Notes: generated by a model not told the origin, from the letters alone. A stretch of DNA of 64,000 nucleotides from JADKCL01 sp031415375 (GCA_031415375.1 JANORP010000086.1:22293-86292); one strand, 5' to 3'. Shown: positions 52,412-61,757, numbered from the stretch's first letter. Program-made: numbers and translations.

Positions 52412-53027
52412 CGAGGGTCCTCAGGTTTTGAAAGTTAAAGGATTCAAAAGGCATATATTCGCCCAGATAGAGCTGTCGCCCATTTTCTTTGATCGTCACA
52501 GATGCAAATGCGCCATTGGCTGCCCGGAGATCGATGCTCTTGGCTGTCTCTTTGGGGGTGAAGGAAAATGGCAGCTCGCCTTCGCTCGCTGCATAGGTCA
52601 CGACTTTCACATCTTCGATGAGATATTCGTCCCCTTTGATCTTGGCTTGCTCCATTGGGGCATGCATCGCCGGCAGTTGCAGGTCGGGATCGTCGGTCGC
52701 AAAGGTCATCATATAGGCCCCTTGCGCCTCGGCGAGCCATCCTTCGGAGCCATCGTCATACAACGCATACCATTCACTCCAGGTTCCTGCGCTATAGACG
52801 ACCTTGATGCGGCCGACCAAGGTAAATTGTTTCCCCCGGTAGCCGCCTGTCGTGCCGACTTGAAAGGGCGACATGTCATCGAGCAGCTCTGCGACCTTGC
52901 CCAGCTTCTCCAAGTGCATATCATGCCGCACCACCATAGACTGGCAGTAGGTACAGGTGCTTTGCACCGACACCGACGACCTAAAAATCAATGGCGCACC
53001 ACAGTTGGGGCAGGCGTATTGTTGCAT
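52401..53027 (-). CDS. DUF4178 protein with N-terminal zinc ribbon, short form
   Basis: 208 residues, first gene of the seven-gene minus-strand cluster. The zinc ribbon is YACPNCGAPL ... CTYCQSM (residues 4-35). The DUF4178 domain (about 50-200) shows FQVGTTGGYRGKQFTLVGRI and WSEWYALYDDGSEGWLAEA. No membrane helix, so it is probably cytoplasmic. A TAACTTGG box a few bases before the ATG resembles a degenerate -7 element. Its stop lies inside the start of the longer DUF4178 gene. The two differ in length and are not recent duplicates. Confidence 0.8.
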   Translation of the reverse strand: MQQYACPNCGAPLIFRSSVSVQSTCTYCQSMVVRHDMHLEKLGKVAELLDDMSPFQVGTTGGYRGKQFTLVGRIKVVYSAGTWSEWYALYDDGSEGWLAEAQGAYMMTFATDDPDLQLPAMHAPMEQAKIKGDEYLIEDVKVVTYAASEGELPFSFTPKETAKSIDLRAANGAFASVTIKENGRQLYLGEYMPFESFNFQNLRTLDGW

Positions 53028-53251
53028 GGAGCCAAGTTAGTGAATCAAATTAGAAATTAGAAATCGGCGATTAGAATTGATGAGCTGGGAATGCAGTTTG
53101 CAATATGTCTATTGGTGGTGCAAAACCTGAGGCATTGCCCGATTGGCGATTGTTGCTCCCTTCGGGGGATGAACAATCGCTTTTACATTTGTCCGTTTGC
53201 GGTAGCCTTGTTTTGGGTTTGAACTTGGATATCGATAGGTTTGCCTGAAGT

Positions 53252-53259
53252 TACTTTTG
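53252..53259 (+). promoter_or_regulatory. -7 box before the methyltransferase gene
   Basis: TACTTTTG fits TAnnTTTG exactly, 11 bases before the ATG at 53271. A convincing -33 TTTG at the usual spacing was not found. Confidence 0.4.
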
Positions 53260-53270
53260 GGGGATGATAT

Positions 53271-54263
53271 ATGGAATCTGAGATTCGTATGGTCTGCAAG
53301 GTTTGTGGGAATGCCTCCCAAAATGTGCCTTATGTAGCGCGGGAGATGATGTATGGCTTGCGGGATGAATTCGACTACTTCGAATGCGTCGCTTGCAAGT
53401 GCTTGCAGATTGCTGCGTTTCCTGCGGATATGTCGCGCTACTATCCATCGCATTATTATAGCTTCCATGCTTACGATGGAAAGAAATTCAAGGGCTTGCT
53501 GGGCGCGCTCAAACGCCTGCAATACACCGCCGCCATCCACCGCAAAGGCTTGTTTCAGAAGACTATATGCGCGTTGTTGGACGTACCTGACTACCGTATT
53601 TTCAAGGGTTTGGGCGTGAAGCAAACAAGCCGTATCCTGGATGTGGGTTGCGGCAATGGGCGTAGTTTTCTATATCCATTGGCAGCGGTCGGTTTCCAGC
53701 ACTTGCTTGGATGCGACCCCTTTATCGATGGCGACATCGACTACGCGAATGGCTTGCAGATCCAAAAGGCACCGATCGCGCAGATGATCGGCCAATGGGA
53801 CATCATCACTTACCATCATTCCTTTGAGCATGTGGCCGATCCGCAAGACAATCTGGCATGCATAGCCCGCCTGCTTGCGTCAGACGGGGTCTGCATCATC
53901 CGCATCCCGACGGCCTCCTCCTGGGCATGGGAACATTACCGCACCAATTGGGCGCAGCTCGATGCGCCCCGGCACTTCTTCCTTCATTCCCGTGCAAGCA
54001 TGGCCCTGATGGGTGAGCGCGCAGGCTTGGAACTGTACAACGTCGTCTATGACAGCCGCCACTTCCAATTCAGTGGCAGTGAGAAATATGTTGCCAATAC
54101 CGCCCTGGCAGAGCCGCGCAAGAAAGGACTGTTCAGATTCATCACCCGCAAATGGAAGAAATGGAGCTACATCCGCCAAGCCAATACCTTGAACCGCGAG
54201 GGCCGTGGAGATCAGGCGGGATTCTATTTTCGAAAAAAAGCAGGGGGAGAGACTGGCAATTAG
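53271..54263 (+). CDS. Class I SAM-dependent methyltransferase with N-terminal Cys motif
   Basis: 330 residues. The N-terminal CKVCGN ... FECVACKCLQ (about residues 7-45) looks like a zinc-binding knuckle found in sugar or lipid methyltransferases. The SAM-binding motif I is RILDVGCGNGRSF at about residue 121, followed by the acidic-loop region (LLGCDPF) and motif-III-like ITYHHSFEHV. It matches the Methyltransf_23-type group often seen in glycan biosynthesis. The alternative start at 53289 (MVCKVC) would shorten it by six residues. It stands alone on the plus strand, with a strong hairpin after it. Confidence 0.8.
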   Translation: MESEIRMVCKVCGNASQNVPYVAREMMYGLRDEFDYFECVACKCLQIAAFPADMSRYYPSHYYSFHAYDGKKFKGLLGALKRLQYTAAIHRKGLFQKTICALLDVPDYRIFKGLGVKQTSRILDVGCGNGRSFLYPLAAVGFQHLLGCDPFIDGDIDYANGLQIQKAPIAQMIGQWDIITYHHSFEHVADPQDNLACIARLLASDGVCIIRIPTASSWAWEHYRTNWAQLDAPRHFFLHSRASMALMGERAGLELYNVVYDSRHFQFSGSEKYVANTALAEPRKKGLFRFITRKWKKWSYIRQANTLNREGRGDQAGFYFRKKAGGETGN

Positions 54264-54387
54264 AGATTGTAGATTTTGTGCTTCAAGCATACTTAGGAAT
54301 ATGTTATTGAAAACGCATTCCTAAGCCCATTTCTAATCTCTCATTTCTATTCTACCCGCTTTCCAGACACCAATTGCCAAAACGAGC

Positions 54388-54426
54388 AATGGGCGGTTGC
54401 ATGCCTCAAGCACCCAACCGCCCATT
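54388..54426. terminator. Hairpin between convergent methyltransferase and rny genes
   Basis: AATGGGCGGTTG (54388-54399) and CAACCGCCCATT (54415-54426) form a perfect 12-bp stem with a 15-base loop. It lies between two convergent stop codons (54263 and 54446). Neither side has a long T-run, so it is a likely but not classic bidirectional terminator. Confidence 0.55.
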
Positions 54427-54445
54427 CCTAATTCCTAATTCCCAA

Positions 54446-56041
54446 TTACTTCGCGTAAGCAATCGCGCGCTTCTCGCGAATCACAGCCACTTTGATTTGG
54501 CCGGGGTATTGCATTTCCTTCATGATCTTCTCGGAGATGTCGAATGCGAGCAAGTCGGCTTGCTCGTCGGTGACTTTCTCTGACTCCACGATCACGCGCA
54601 GCTCGCGGCCCGCTTGGATCGCGTAGCTCTTGCTCACGCCTGGATAGGCAAGGGCGAGGTTTTCGAGATCCTTGAGGCGTTGGATATAGCCCTCGACGAT
54701 CTCGCGGCGCGCACCTGGGCGTGCACCGCTGATGGCGTCGCAGGCTTGGATGATCGGTGCAATGTTGCAGGTCATCTCGATCTCGTCGTGGTGGGCACCG
54801 ATGGCGTTGAGGATATCGTCTTTTTCGCCATATTTTTTGGCGAGTTCCATGCCGAGAATGGCGTGAGGCAGCTCTGGGGCATCCTCAGGCACCTTGCCGA
54901 TGTCGTGCAACAGGCCAGCGCGTTTGGCTGCCTTGGCATTCAAGCCCAGTTCTGCAGCCATCGTGGCGCAGAGATTGGCGACTTCGCGGCTGTGTTGCAG
55001 CAGGTTTTGGCCATAGGAAGAGCGGTATTTCATGCGACCGATGAGGCGCACGAGTTCGGGGTGCAGACCATGTACACCGAGGTCGATCACAGTGCGTTCG
55101 CCTGTCTCGACAATCTCGTCGTTGATCTGCTTGGTGACCTTTTTCACGACCTCCTCGATGCGGGCAGGGTGAATGCGGCCGTCTTGTACAAGCTTGTGCA
55201 AGGATAGGCGTGCGATCTCGCGACGCACAGGGTCGAAACCGGAGAGGATGATGGCCTCGGGCGTATCATCCACAATGACTTCGATGCCCGTTGCGGCTTC
55301 GAGTGCGCGAATGTTGCGTCCTTCGCGACCGATGATGCGTCCTTTGATGTCGTCGTTTTCCAATTGGAAGACAGAGACGGTGTTTTCAATGGCGTGTTCA
55401 GCGGCGGTGCGTTGGATCGTCTGGATGACGATCTTTTTGGCTTCCTTGTTGGCGGTAAGCTTGGCTTCCTCCATGATTTCCTTCATCTGGGCCGAGGCGC
55501 GAGTGCGGGCCTCGTCGCGCACAGCTTCCATCAATTTCTCGCGTGCAGCATCGGCGCTCAGGTTGGCGACTTTCTCCAATTGGCTCACTTGGCTCTGGAT
55601 CAGCTTTTCCAATTCTTCCTGGCGGCTGCCGAGCACCTCACGTTGGCGGCTCACTTCGGTGTTGAGGGTATCCAATCGGGTTTGATCCTTCTTGACTTGC
55701 TCATACTTTTGGTTGAGTTGCGCCTCTTTTTGCTTGACACGCACCTCAGATTGCACAAGACCTTCGGTTTTCTTCTTCTGTTCGGCCTCAGCGGCGTTTG
55801 TCATCTGATTCATTTTCTCGCGGGCCTGCATCATGCGGTCCTTGGCGAGGTTGTCGGCTTTGAGATCGGCTTCCTTGAGGATGCCCTCGGCTTTGAGTTT
55901 CGCTTGATTCAGCGTTGACTCAGCCATGGCATTGGCAGACTCTATCTCCTTTGCGGTGTTCGCTTTTTTGATCATGTAACCGATGCCAAACCCTGCTGCG
56001 AGGGCTACGACCGCGATTACGGCTAAAATAACTGGATCCAT
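54446..56041 (-). CDS. rny: Ribonuclease Y
   Basis: 531 residues, full family length. An N-terminal membrane anchor (VILAVIAVVALAAGFGIGY), a long coiled coil (about 25-200), a KH domain with GRIIGREGRNIRALE (about 225-285), and an HD domain with LLQHSREVA and LLHDIGKV (metal-binding His and Asp) followed by IGAHHDEIE. It is an endoribonuclease that starts mRNA decay at the inner membrane. It is downstream of zapA on the same strand (84-base gap), the usual Bacteroidota neighbourhood. Confidence 0.95.
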   Translation of the reverse strand: MDPVILAVIAVVALAAGFGIGYMIKKANTAKEIESANAMAESTLNQAKLKAEGILKEADLKADNLAKDRMMQAREKMNQMTNAAEAEQKKKTEGLVQSEVRVKQKEAQLNQKYEQVKKDQTRLDTLNTEVSRQREVLGSRQEELEKLIQSQVSQLEKVANLSADAAREKLMEAVRDEARTRASAQMKEIMEEAKLTANKEAKKIVIQTIQRTAAEHAIENTVSVFQLENDDIKGRIIGREGRNIRALEAATGIEVIVDDTPEAIILSGFDPVRREIARLSLHKLVQDGRIHPARIEEVVKKVTKQINDEIVETGERTVIDLGVHGLHPELVRLIGRMKYRSSYGQNLLQHSREVANLCATMAAELGLNAKAAKRAGLLHDIGKVPEDAPELPHAILGMELAKKYGEKDDILNAIGAHHDEIEMTCNIAPIIQACDAISGARPGARREIVEGYIQRLKDLENLALAYPGVSKSYAIQAGRELRVIVESEKVTDEQADLLAFDISEKIMKEMQYPGQIKVAVIREKRAIAYAK

Positions 56042-56125
56042 GTGTTCATCTTCCTTTTAAATGTATAAAAAAATAGGAAGAGACAGACCTCATAGGGCCG
56101 ATGCTCAGGGATGCGTCGCTAGAAA

Positions 56126-56479
56126 TCAGGAGGGCATCAAGGGTATGCTCGCCTCCTCAGTATTCAAAATGGCCTCGTTGAGCACCTCGTCGATCCGATC
56201 GAGGCTTTCATTGGCCGAGCGCACATTGGCCCGCAACCTGCCTGCTTGATTCAGGTTGTCGGTAGCCAATTCCAGACAGCACATGATGACCAAATCGAGG
56301 TCGTCTTGCACGCTGAAGCGGTCTTTGTAGGCCTTGATCCTATCACTGATCAGTTTGGCCGCGTTGCGAACAGCCTCTTCCTCTTCTGCTTTTACCAGAA
56401 GTGGATAGGGACGATTCATTATATTGACTTTGATCGAATACTTTTCCAAAACGTTTTTCCTTTCACACCAGTCCTTCAA
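56126..56479 (-). CDS. zapA: Cell division protein ZapA
   Basis: 117 residues. The fold signature is YSIKVNIMNRPYPLLVKAEEE at the N-terminus, then AAKLISDRIKAYKDRF and a long coiled coil to the C-terminus. ZapA bundles FtsZ filaments at the division ring. The start at 56479 keeps the conserved first strand; an internal Met would remove it. It begins one base after the stop of the ZapB-like gene, so the two are coupled, consistent with a joint role. Confidence 0.8.
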   Translation of the reverse strand: MKDWCERKNVLEKYSIKVNIMNRPYPLLVKAEEEEAVRNAAKLISDRIKAYKDRFSVQDDLDLVIMCCLELATDNLNQAGRLRANVRSANESLDRIDEVLNEAILNTEEASIPLMPS

Positions 56480-56480
56480 C

Positions 56481-56774
56481 TCAATCGCCGATCAGTTTCA
56501 GGCATTGGTCTATCTCTCGTATATACTCATTCACTTTTTTCTTTAGTTCTTCTGTAGCGGCATCGTCTCTGTGCTCCACCAGTCGGGCCAATTTGGCAAG
56601 CTCCTGCTGCTCAGCCATGTCTTTCAACTCCTGCTGTTGCTGCTGGATCTTGCGCTCCAATTCCAAAATACGTTGATGCAGCGATTGATTCTCAACAACC
56701 AGTCCTTGGGACTTCTGGTTCAGATAATCCGCCTTTTCTCCGATTTCGGCCAGTCTTGCCAGCAAATTCTCCAC
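56481..56774 (-). CDS. Small coiled-coil protein, possible ZapB-like partner of ZapA
   Basis: About 97 residues from GTG 56774 (VENLLARLAEIGEKADYL), almost entirely coiled coil with a Gln-rich centre (ELERKIQQQQQELKDM) and an ending EIDQCLKLIGD. The frame is open to the GTG at 56873, next to the pheT stop, which would add 33 residues of non-coiled sequence; the shorter start looks more natural. Position between pheT and zapA is typical of Bacteroidota, where such proteins are thought to work with ZapA. No specific family assignment was possible. Confidence 0.6.
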   Translation of the reverse strand: MENLLARLAEIGEKADYLNQKSQGLVVENQSLHQRILELERKIQQQQQELKDMAEQQELAKLARLVEHRDDAATEELKKKVNEYIREIDQCLKLIGD

Positions 56775-56873
56775 GAAGTACGCTTTTTTTAAGCCAACAG
56801 GTAAAGCTACAAATTTATCCGCGCATTCAAAACCTTTGCTGCAATCAGGATTCCTTAGCAGCTTGTAAGGCAC

Positions 56874-59276
56874 TCATTTACGAATTTCCAAGCCGAGATC
56901 TTTTTCCAGCTTCTCAAAGACCTTGCCCATGAGCTTGTCCACCACCTGATCTTGAAGCGTCTGGGTGTCGTCGAGGATGGCGAGATTGAGCAAATAGCTT
57001 TTCTTGCCCGCGCCAATGCTGTCGCCCTTATAGACGTCGGTGATGCTCACGCTCCTGATGAGCTTGGGGTTGGTGCCCTTGATCGCTGCCGATACGGTTG
57101 CAAATCGCACGTTTTCAGGCACGATCGCGCTGATGTCGCGGTTCACCGTCGGGAACTTGGACATGGGCTGGTAGGCTACTTTGGCCTTTTTGTATTGGCG
57201 GATGACTTGCTCCCAGAGGACCTCGGCATAGAAGACATCGCTTTTGATGTCGCGGCCCTTGAGCAGGTCGGCATGCACCGCGCCATAGCGGGCATAGACC
57301 TTCTCGCCCTTGAAAAGTTCGACGCCGTAGGCAAATGAGGGATGGCCTTCGATTTCGCGTGACTCCACATTCAAGCCAAAATAGGCGACGAGACGCTCCA
57401 TCTCGCGGGCGATCGTGAAAAAGCCAGCCTTGGCCGTCTTGGCCGACCAATTGGCAGGGGCGACATTGCCGGTGAGGAAAAAGGCGATCCACTCCTGCTC
57501 GCTGTAACCTGTGCCAGCCTTGTAGGAATATGTCTTGCCAAATTCAAAGAGCCGCAAGTCGGTCTGCTTGCGGTTGTGGTTGTGCTCGATCACGTCGATG
57601 CCGGTATAGACCATCGCATCGCGCATGAGCGCAAGCTCATCGCTCAGATTGTTCACCAAGTTGGCGGTCGTGTCCTTGCGAAACTTGTTGGAGACCAGTG
57701 GATTGGTCACCATCTCATTCCAGCCGCTGCCAGCGAGGTAGTCAAAGTATTTCTGGCGAATGGCATTGAGGTCGAGGTCCATTTTCAGGTTCAAGGCCAT
57801 GCGGCTTTGAGCTGGAAAAGGTACGTTGTTGTAGCCATAGAGCCGCAAAATCTCTTCCATCACGTCTTGTGGACGCGTCACATCGACGCGGTACAGGGGC
57901 ACGGCGAGTTGCAAGAGGTTGTCGTCGCCAGCCTTGGCGACGAGGATGTCGAGCGTGCTCAGGATCTCCACGACCGTATCGGCGCTGAATGTCGTACCCA
58001 TGAGCTTGTTGGCACGGGCGAGGTCAAATGTGATCTCGCGTGGCAAAAACTCCTGCATGCCCACGTCATGCAGGCGCGAAAGCTTACCTCCTGCCAATTC
58101 CACAATCAGGTAGGCGGCCCGCAGGGCAGCCAACTGCGTGGTGTTGGGATCGATGCCGCGCTCGAAACGGTAGCTCGCGTCGGTCTTCATGCCGAGGCGG
58201 GCACCACTGCGACGTATCGCAGAAGGCTCAAAGTAAGCGGATTCCAAAAAGATGTTTTGTGTCGTGGCACTCACTTCTGAGTTTTGCCCACCCATGATGC
58301 CCGCGATGCCCACTGGGCCTTCGCCATCACAGATCATCAGGTCTTCCCCAGCAACGATGTTGCGCTCCTGCCCATCTAGCGTGGTGAACTTGATGCTCTC
58401 CGCGAGGGTCTGCACCGTGATGGCTTGCCCACGAATGTGGTCTGCATCAAAGGCGTGCAGAGGCTGGCAGAGTTCGTGCAGCACATAGTTGGTCACATCC
58501 ACGACATTGTTGATCGGCCGCAGGCCGATCGCCTTCAAGCGGTGCTTGAGCCAGTCTGGGCTCTCGGCCACGGTCACGCCAGCGATATAGATGCCGACGT
58601 AGCGTGGGCAGCGCTGTGGCTCGGGCAGTGAAACCGAGATGGGATTGGAAATGAGGTCATGCGGCAATGGCTCCACATGCGGCATGCGCGCCTTCTTGCG
58701 CAAGAGGGCAGCTACGTCGCGTGCAACGCCGTAGTGAGAGGCGGCATCGACACGGTTGGGCGTGAGGCCGATTTCCAGGGTGTAATCGCTTTGCAAATTG
58801 AACAGCTCGGCAGCTGGCTTGCCGATCGGCGTCGCCACTGGCAAGACCATAATGCCATCATGGCTGCTTCCAAGACCGATTTCGTCCTCGGCACAGATCA
58901 TCCCACAGCTCTCTTCGCCACGGATCTTGGCCTTCTTGATGTCAAAAGGCTCACCGTCTTTTGGGTAGAGTTTTGCACCGACGGTCGCCACAATGACCTT
59001 TTGGCCAGCTGCGACATTGGAGGCGCCGCAGACGATGGGGATCAAGGCTCCCGTGCCGATATCGACGGTCGTGAGGCTCAATTTGTCTGCCCCTGGGTGC
59101 TTGACACAGGTCATCACCTCGCCAGTCACCATACCTTCCAGACCACCAGGATGCAGGTCATAGCGTTCTATGCCCTCCACTTCGAGACCTGCCATCGTCA
59201 ACCTGTTCCCCAAATCCTCGGGCGACCAATCAAAATCGATGTATTGTTTCAGCCAGTTGTAAGAAATCTTCATCAC
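56874..59276 (-). CDS. pheT: Phenylalanyl-tRNA synthetase beta subunit
   Basis: 800 residues, usual length. The domains appear in order: the N-terminal B1 part (MKISYNWLKQYIDF), a tRNA-binding OB fold (about 42-155; MTCVKHPGADKLSLTTVDIG in parts), B3/B4 editing domain, B5 (MEEILRLYGYNNVPF) and the C-terminal anticodon-binding domain (PMSKFPTVNRDISAIVPENV, in parts). It joins phenylalanine to tRNA(Phe) with the alpha subunit, which is not in the window. The gene is first in the order pheT, ZapB-like, zapA, rny. Confidence 0.95.
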   Translation of the reverse strand: MMKISYNWLKQYIDFDWSPEDLGNRLTMAGLEVEGIERYDLHPGGLEGMVTGEVMTCVKHPGADKLSLTTVDIGTGALIPIVCGASNVAAGQKVIVATVGAKLYPKDGEPFDIKKAKIRGEESCGMICAEDEIGLGSSHDGIMVLPVATPIGKPAAELFNLQSDYTLEIGLTPNRVDAASHYGVARDVAALLRKKARMPHVEPLPHDLISNPISVSLPEPQRCPRYVGIYIAGVTVAESPDWLKHRLKAIGLRPINNVVDVTNYVLHELCQPLHAFDADHIRGQAITVQTLAESIKFTTLDGQERNIVAGEDLMICDGEGPVGIAGIMGGQNSEVSATTQNIFLESAYFEPSAIRRSGARLGMKTDASYRFERGIDPNTTQLAALRAAYLIVELAGGKLSRLHDVGMQEFLPREITFDLARANKLMGTTFSADTVVEILSTLDILVAKAGDDNLLQLAVPLYRVDVTRPQDVMEEILRLYGYNNVPFPAQSRMALNLKMDLDLNAIRQKYFDYLAGSGWNEMVTNPLVSNKFRKDTTANLVNNLSDELALMRDAMVYTGIDVIEHNHNRKQTDLRLFEFGKTYSYKAGTGYSEQEWIAFFLTGNVAPANWSAKTAKAGFFTIAREMERLVAYFGLNVESREIEGHPSFAYGVELFKGEKVYARYGAVHADLLKGRDIKSDVFYAEVLWEQVIRQYKKAKVAYQPMSKFPTVNRDISAIVPENVRFATVSAAIKGTNPKLIRSVSITDVYKGDSIGAGKKSYLLNLAILDDTQTLQDQVVDKLMGKVFEKLEKDLGLEIRK

Positions 59277-59440
59277 ATAAAATTTGTGCCAAATTACACA
59301 AACCTGCTTTAGGAATGAATTTTCAATCGTGCCGATTCATCGATTTTGATCGGTCGTGACCGCAGCTGAACCGTGAATTGGAAGCTGGACTGGAAATGCA
59401 GCACTGCAGCCGACGCAGTCGCCCCTCTAAGGTAGCCCAC

Positions 59441-59476
59441 AAAAAAATCGCCCACCATCGGTAGAGTGGTGGGCGA
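59441..59476 (-). terminator. Strong intrinsic terminator on the minus strand
   Basis: Read on the minus strand, TCGCCCACCA and TGGTGGGCGA form a perfect 10-bp stem with a 9-base loop, followed directly by seven T residues. It ends a transcript that comes from 59480-59750, not pheT, which starts further downstream at 59276. Confidence 0.8.
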
Positions 59477-59740
59477 AAGAATCAATCAGCAGATATAGGA
59501 TTGGAACAAAAATCGTAGCCGAACCAATGATTTACCTTGACGAGAACCAAAATCAATTTCGGTGTAGGTAATTCGGATCGCAAACAGTAGTCGGGGGCCG
59601 TGGGGCGGAAAAATTCCCCCTGTCCTCGTCTTGGATATGCATTGATCCGGCTATATCGTGTGGTAGGTTTCTCGTTGGTGCTACACCAATGGTGAGAATC
59701 TACCATGAATCTCAAAGGACGTACTTTGAAGGATGCAAAC
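59477..59740 (-). ncRNA. Candidate structured small RNA upstream of pheT
   Basis: A unit of about 260 bases ends at the terminator at 59441-59476. On the minus strand it can fold several times. GGTAG-A-TTCTC pairs with GAGAA-A-CCTACC and continues into TTGGTG/CACCAA with a TAG loop (about 59659-59706). GGGGG pairs with CCCCC around 59595-59620. AATTACCT pairs with AGGTAAAT, enclosing CCGAAAT/ATTTTGG. The 77-codon frame at 59482-59715 covers the same bases but its protein looks unnatural. No known RNA family (6S, tmRNA, RNase P, SRP) was recognised. The rest of 59277-59994 holds no gene. Confidence 0.4.
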
Positions 59741-59994
59741 CTTTTCCTATCTTAGCCCATTGTGTGGCGGGCGTCGATCGTGGTCACACGACTTTCAAAG
59801 TTTTAGGCACAAAGCCTTGCAAAAAGCGTTCATTGCCAACCGCTCGATTTCCGATTGGTTAACTGATTTAAAATTGTGGAAATTCTTGAGGCTCCGAAAC
59901 CCCAAATAAGAGCATTTTTTGGGTGGATGGAGGCCAAAATTTAGTATAATTCTCTTATTTACAGCAGGATACAAAAAATATTCACCTCTAAAGC

Positions 59995-61461
59995 ATGGCC
60001 AAGCCAGATGCGCTTTTCCTCTTGATCAAGTCCCTCACGCCAAGTGAGAAGGCACTTGTGCGCCAAGTGGATAAGGGGCAAGCTGGATATCTCGCCTTGT
60101 TTGACTTCATGAGTCGGCTGCGTGAATATGACGAGCGCAAGGCCAAAAAGAAGCTGCAACAGCTCGGCCACGACATCAATTTTGCCTACGCCAAAAATTA
60201 TTTGACCAAACATATCCTGCGCGTGCTGCGGGAGCATGAGGATTCTGGTCAATACGCTAGCACTCGCCAACTGCAAGAGATCGAGTTGCTCATGCGACGA
60301 CGCGTTTTTGATTTGGCGGAGAAGATGCTGGTCAAGGCCCGTGAAAAAGCGCTGGCCGAGGAACGCTGGCACGACTTCCTTCAAATGAGCCAAACGGAGA
60401 TGGCACTGCTCCTGGAAGCAGGCGGCCCCTTGGCCGACAGCCTCGCGCAGATCGACCAACTCAATGCCGCAAGGCGCGATGCCCGCGCACAGTTGCTCAA
60501 TTTGGGCGAGTTTGAGGACCTCTACCACCACTACCGGCCTATCTTGAAGCGCAAGCAATCTGCCCGCAACGAATGGGACCTTGCCTTGGTGAAACAATTT
60601 GCCGAGCACCCCCTACTCTCCTCAACTAGCCAAGCAAAAAGTGTGCGCGCGTTGCGCATCTATTATATGTGTGCCACGATGGTGCAGACCTACTTGGGGC
60701 AATACGCTGCGGCACACACAGCACTGCTAGGCAGCCTCGACCTGTATCAGCGTCACAAATTCCTCTGCGACGACTTCCCCGACGGTTACCTCCACGATCT
60801 TTGGCGCCTCGGTGGTCACCAACTTCATGTCGGTGCCTATCCTGAGGTCGAGCGCATACTCGCAGAGATTAAGATCGAGCGCGAGGGTCGCGGCATCCAT
60901 AGTGCAGATATCTTTGAAAAATATAGCCGCCTGCTCCTGAGCTATGCGCTCACCACCAAGCGGTATGATCTGGTCACCATCGAACTCAGTCAGCTTCATG
61001 AGGGCTTGATCGGCTATGCTGAGGCAATTCCATGGACTTCGCAAAGTGTATTGCTACTGCTAGTGGCGCGTTTCCATTTTGAGCAACGCAACTTCAAAGA
61101 GGCCAAGCTGTATTTGAACCAGATTCTGGACCACCCTGACCGGGGGCAACGAGAGGATATGACTAGCCTGGCACGCATCATGCTCATCTTCATTTACTTT
61201 GAAAATGGCGATGGCGACCTCACCGAAGCGACAAGCCGCTCTACCCGCAAATATCTCCAACGTCGTGATACACTCTATCAGTTTGAGCGACGCATCTTGC
61301 GCTTCCTAGAGCAAAACTCCTTCTCAGACCAAGGCAAGCAACTGCAACAAGCCATGCAACAGTTGCACACCGACCTTACGGTCATCTTCCAAGACCCACT
61401 AGAAGCCAACATTTTGGCCTTCTTTGACATCATGGGATGGCTGGTGGGCAGGCAGAAGTAG
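59995..61461 (+). CDS. Helical-repeat (TPR-like) protein of unknown function
   Basis: 488 residues, almost entirely helical, without signal peptide or membrane helix. Segments such as QRNFKEAKLYLNQIL and GQYAAAHTALLGSLDLYQRH have the spacing of TPR-like hairpins. The N-terminus (PDALFLLIKSLTPSEKALVRQ) is a conserved-looking opening seen in Bacteroidota proteins of unknown role, perhaps for protein-protein contacts. The 250 bases upstream contain an AT-rich stretch (59930-59985) that may hold the promoter. It is convergent with a small secreted protein. Confidence 0.6.
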   Translation: MAKPDALFLLIKSLTPSEKALVRQVDKGQAGYLALFDFMSRLREYDERKAKKKLQQLGHDINFAYAKNYLTKHILRVLREHEDSGQYASTRQLQEIELLMRRRVFDLAEKMLVKAREKALAEERWHDFLQMSQTEMALLLEAGGPLADSLAQIDQLNAARRDARAQLLNLGEFEDLYHHYRPILKRKQSARNEWDLALVKQFAEHPLLSSTSQAKSVRALRIYYMCATMVQTYLGQYAAAHTALLGSLDLYQRHKFLCDDFPDGYLHDLWRLGGHQLHVGAYPEVERILAEIKIEREGRGIHSADIFEKYSRLLLSYALTTKRYDLVTIELSQLHEGLIGYAEAIPWTSQSVLLLLVARFHFEQRNFKEAKLYLNQILDHPDRGQREDMTSLARIMLIFIYFENGDGDLTEATSRSTRKYLQRRDTLYQFERRILRFLEQNSFSDQGKQLQQAMQQLHTDLTVIFQDPLEANILAFFDIMGWLVGRQK

Positions 61462-61706
61462 ATTTGACCGCAGTTCTGGATTTTACGATTTTGTAAATTT
61501 TGCCAATTCCGCAGGAATGGCCCCCAAATATGTGATGGGTACATTTAGGGCAAGTTCGCGACCTTGCCCTAAATGGGCATGTTTGATAAAACCTGCCTTT
61601 CCTGCGAAAATGGCATGCATTAAATGATTTTGATCCAGAACTGAGGTCGAATTTTCAATATCTCTAGAATTCAGCACTTCTGTGAATTCTGGAAATCTTG
61701 CGAAAC

Positions 61707-61731
61707 AAAAAAGCCGCCCATAAGGCAGCTT
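61707..61731 (-). terminator. Intrinsic terminator of the small secreted-protein gene
   Basis: On the minus strand AAGCTGCC pairs with GGGCGGCTT (one G-T wobble, loop TTAT) and is followed by six T residues. It lies 27 bases after the stop at 61758. The remaining bases of 61462-61757 show no gene. Confidence 0.7.
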
Positions 61732-61757
61732 CAGTATTTTAATCGCACACGAGGTGC

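Noticed and set aside
54614..55918. Plus-strand frames inside rny
   Set aside because: Shadows of the RNase Y coil, KH and HD regions, which are certain on the other strand.
59482..59715. 77-codon minus-strand frame as a protein gene
   Set aside because: Composition is unnatural and the same bases form several stems ending in a strong terminator. Kept as an RNA candidate instead.
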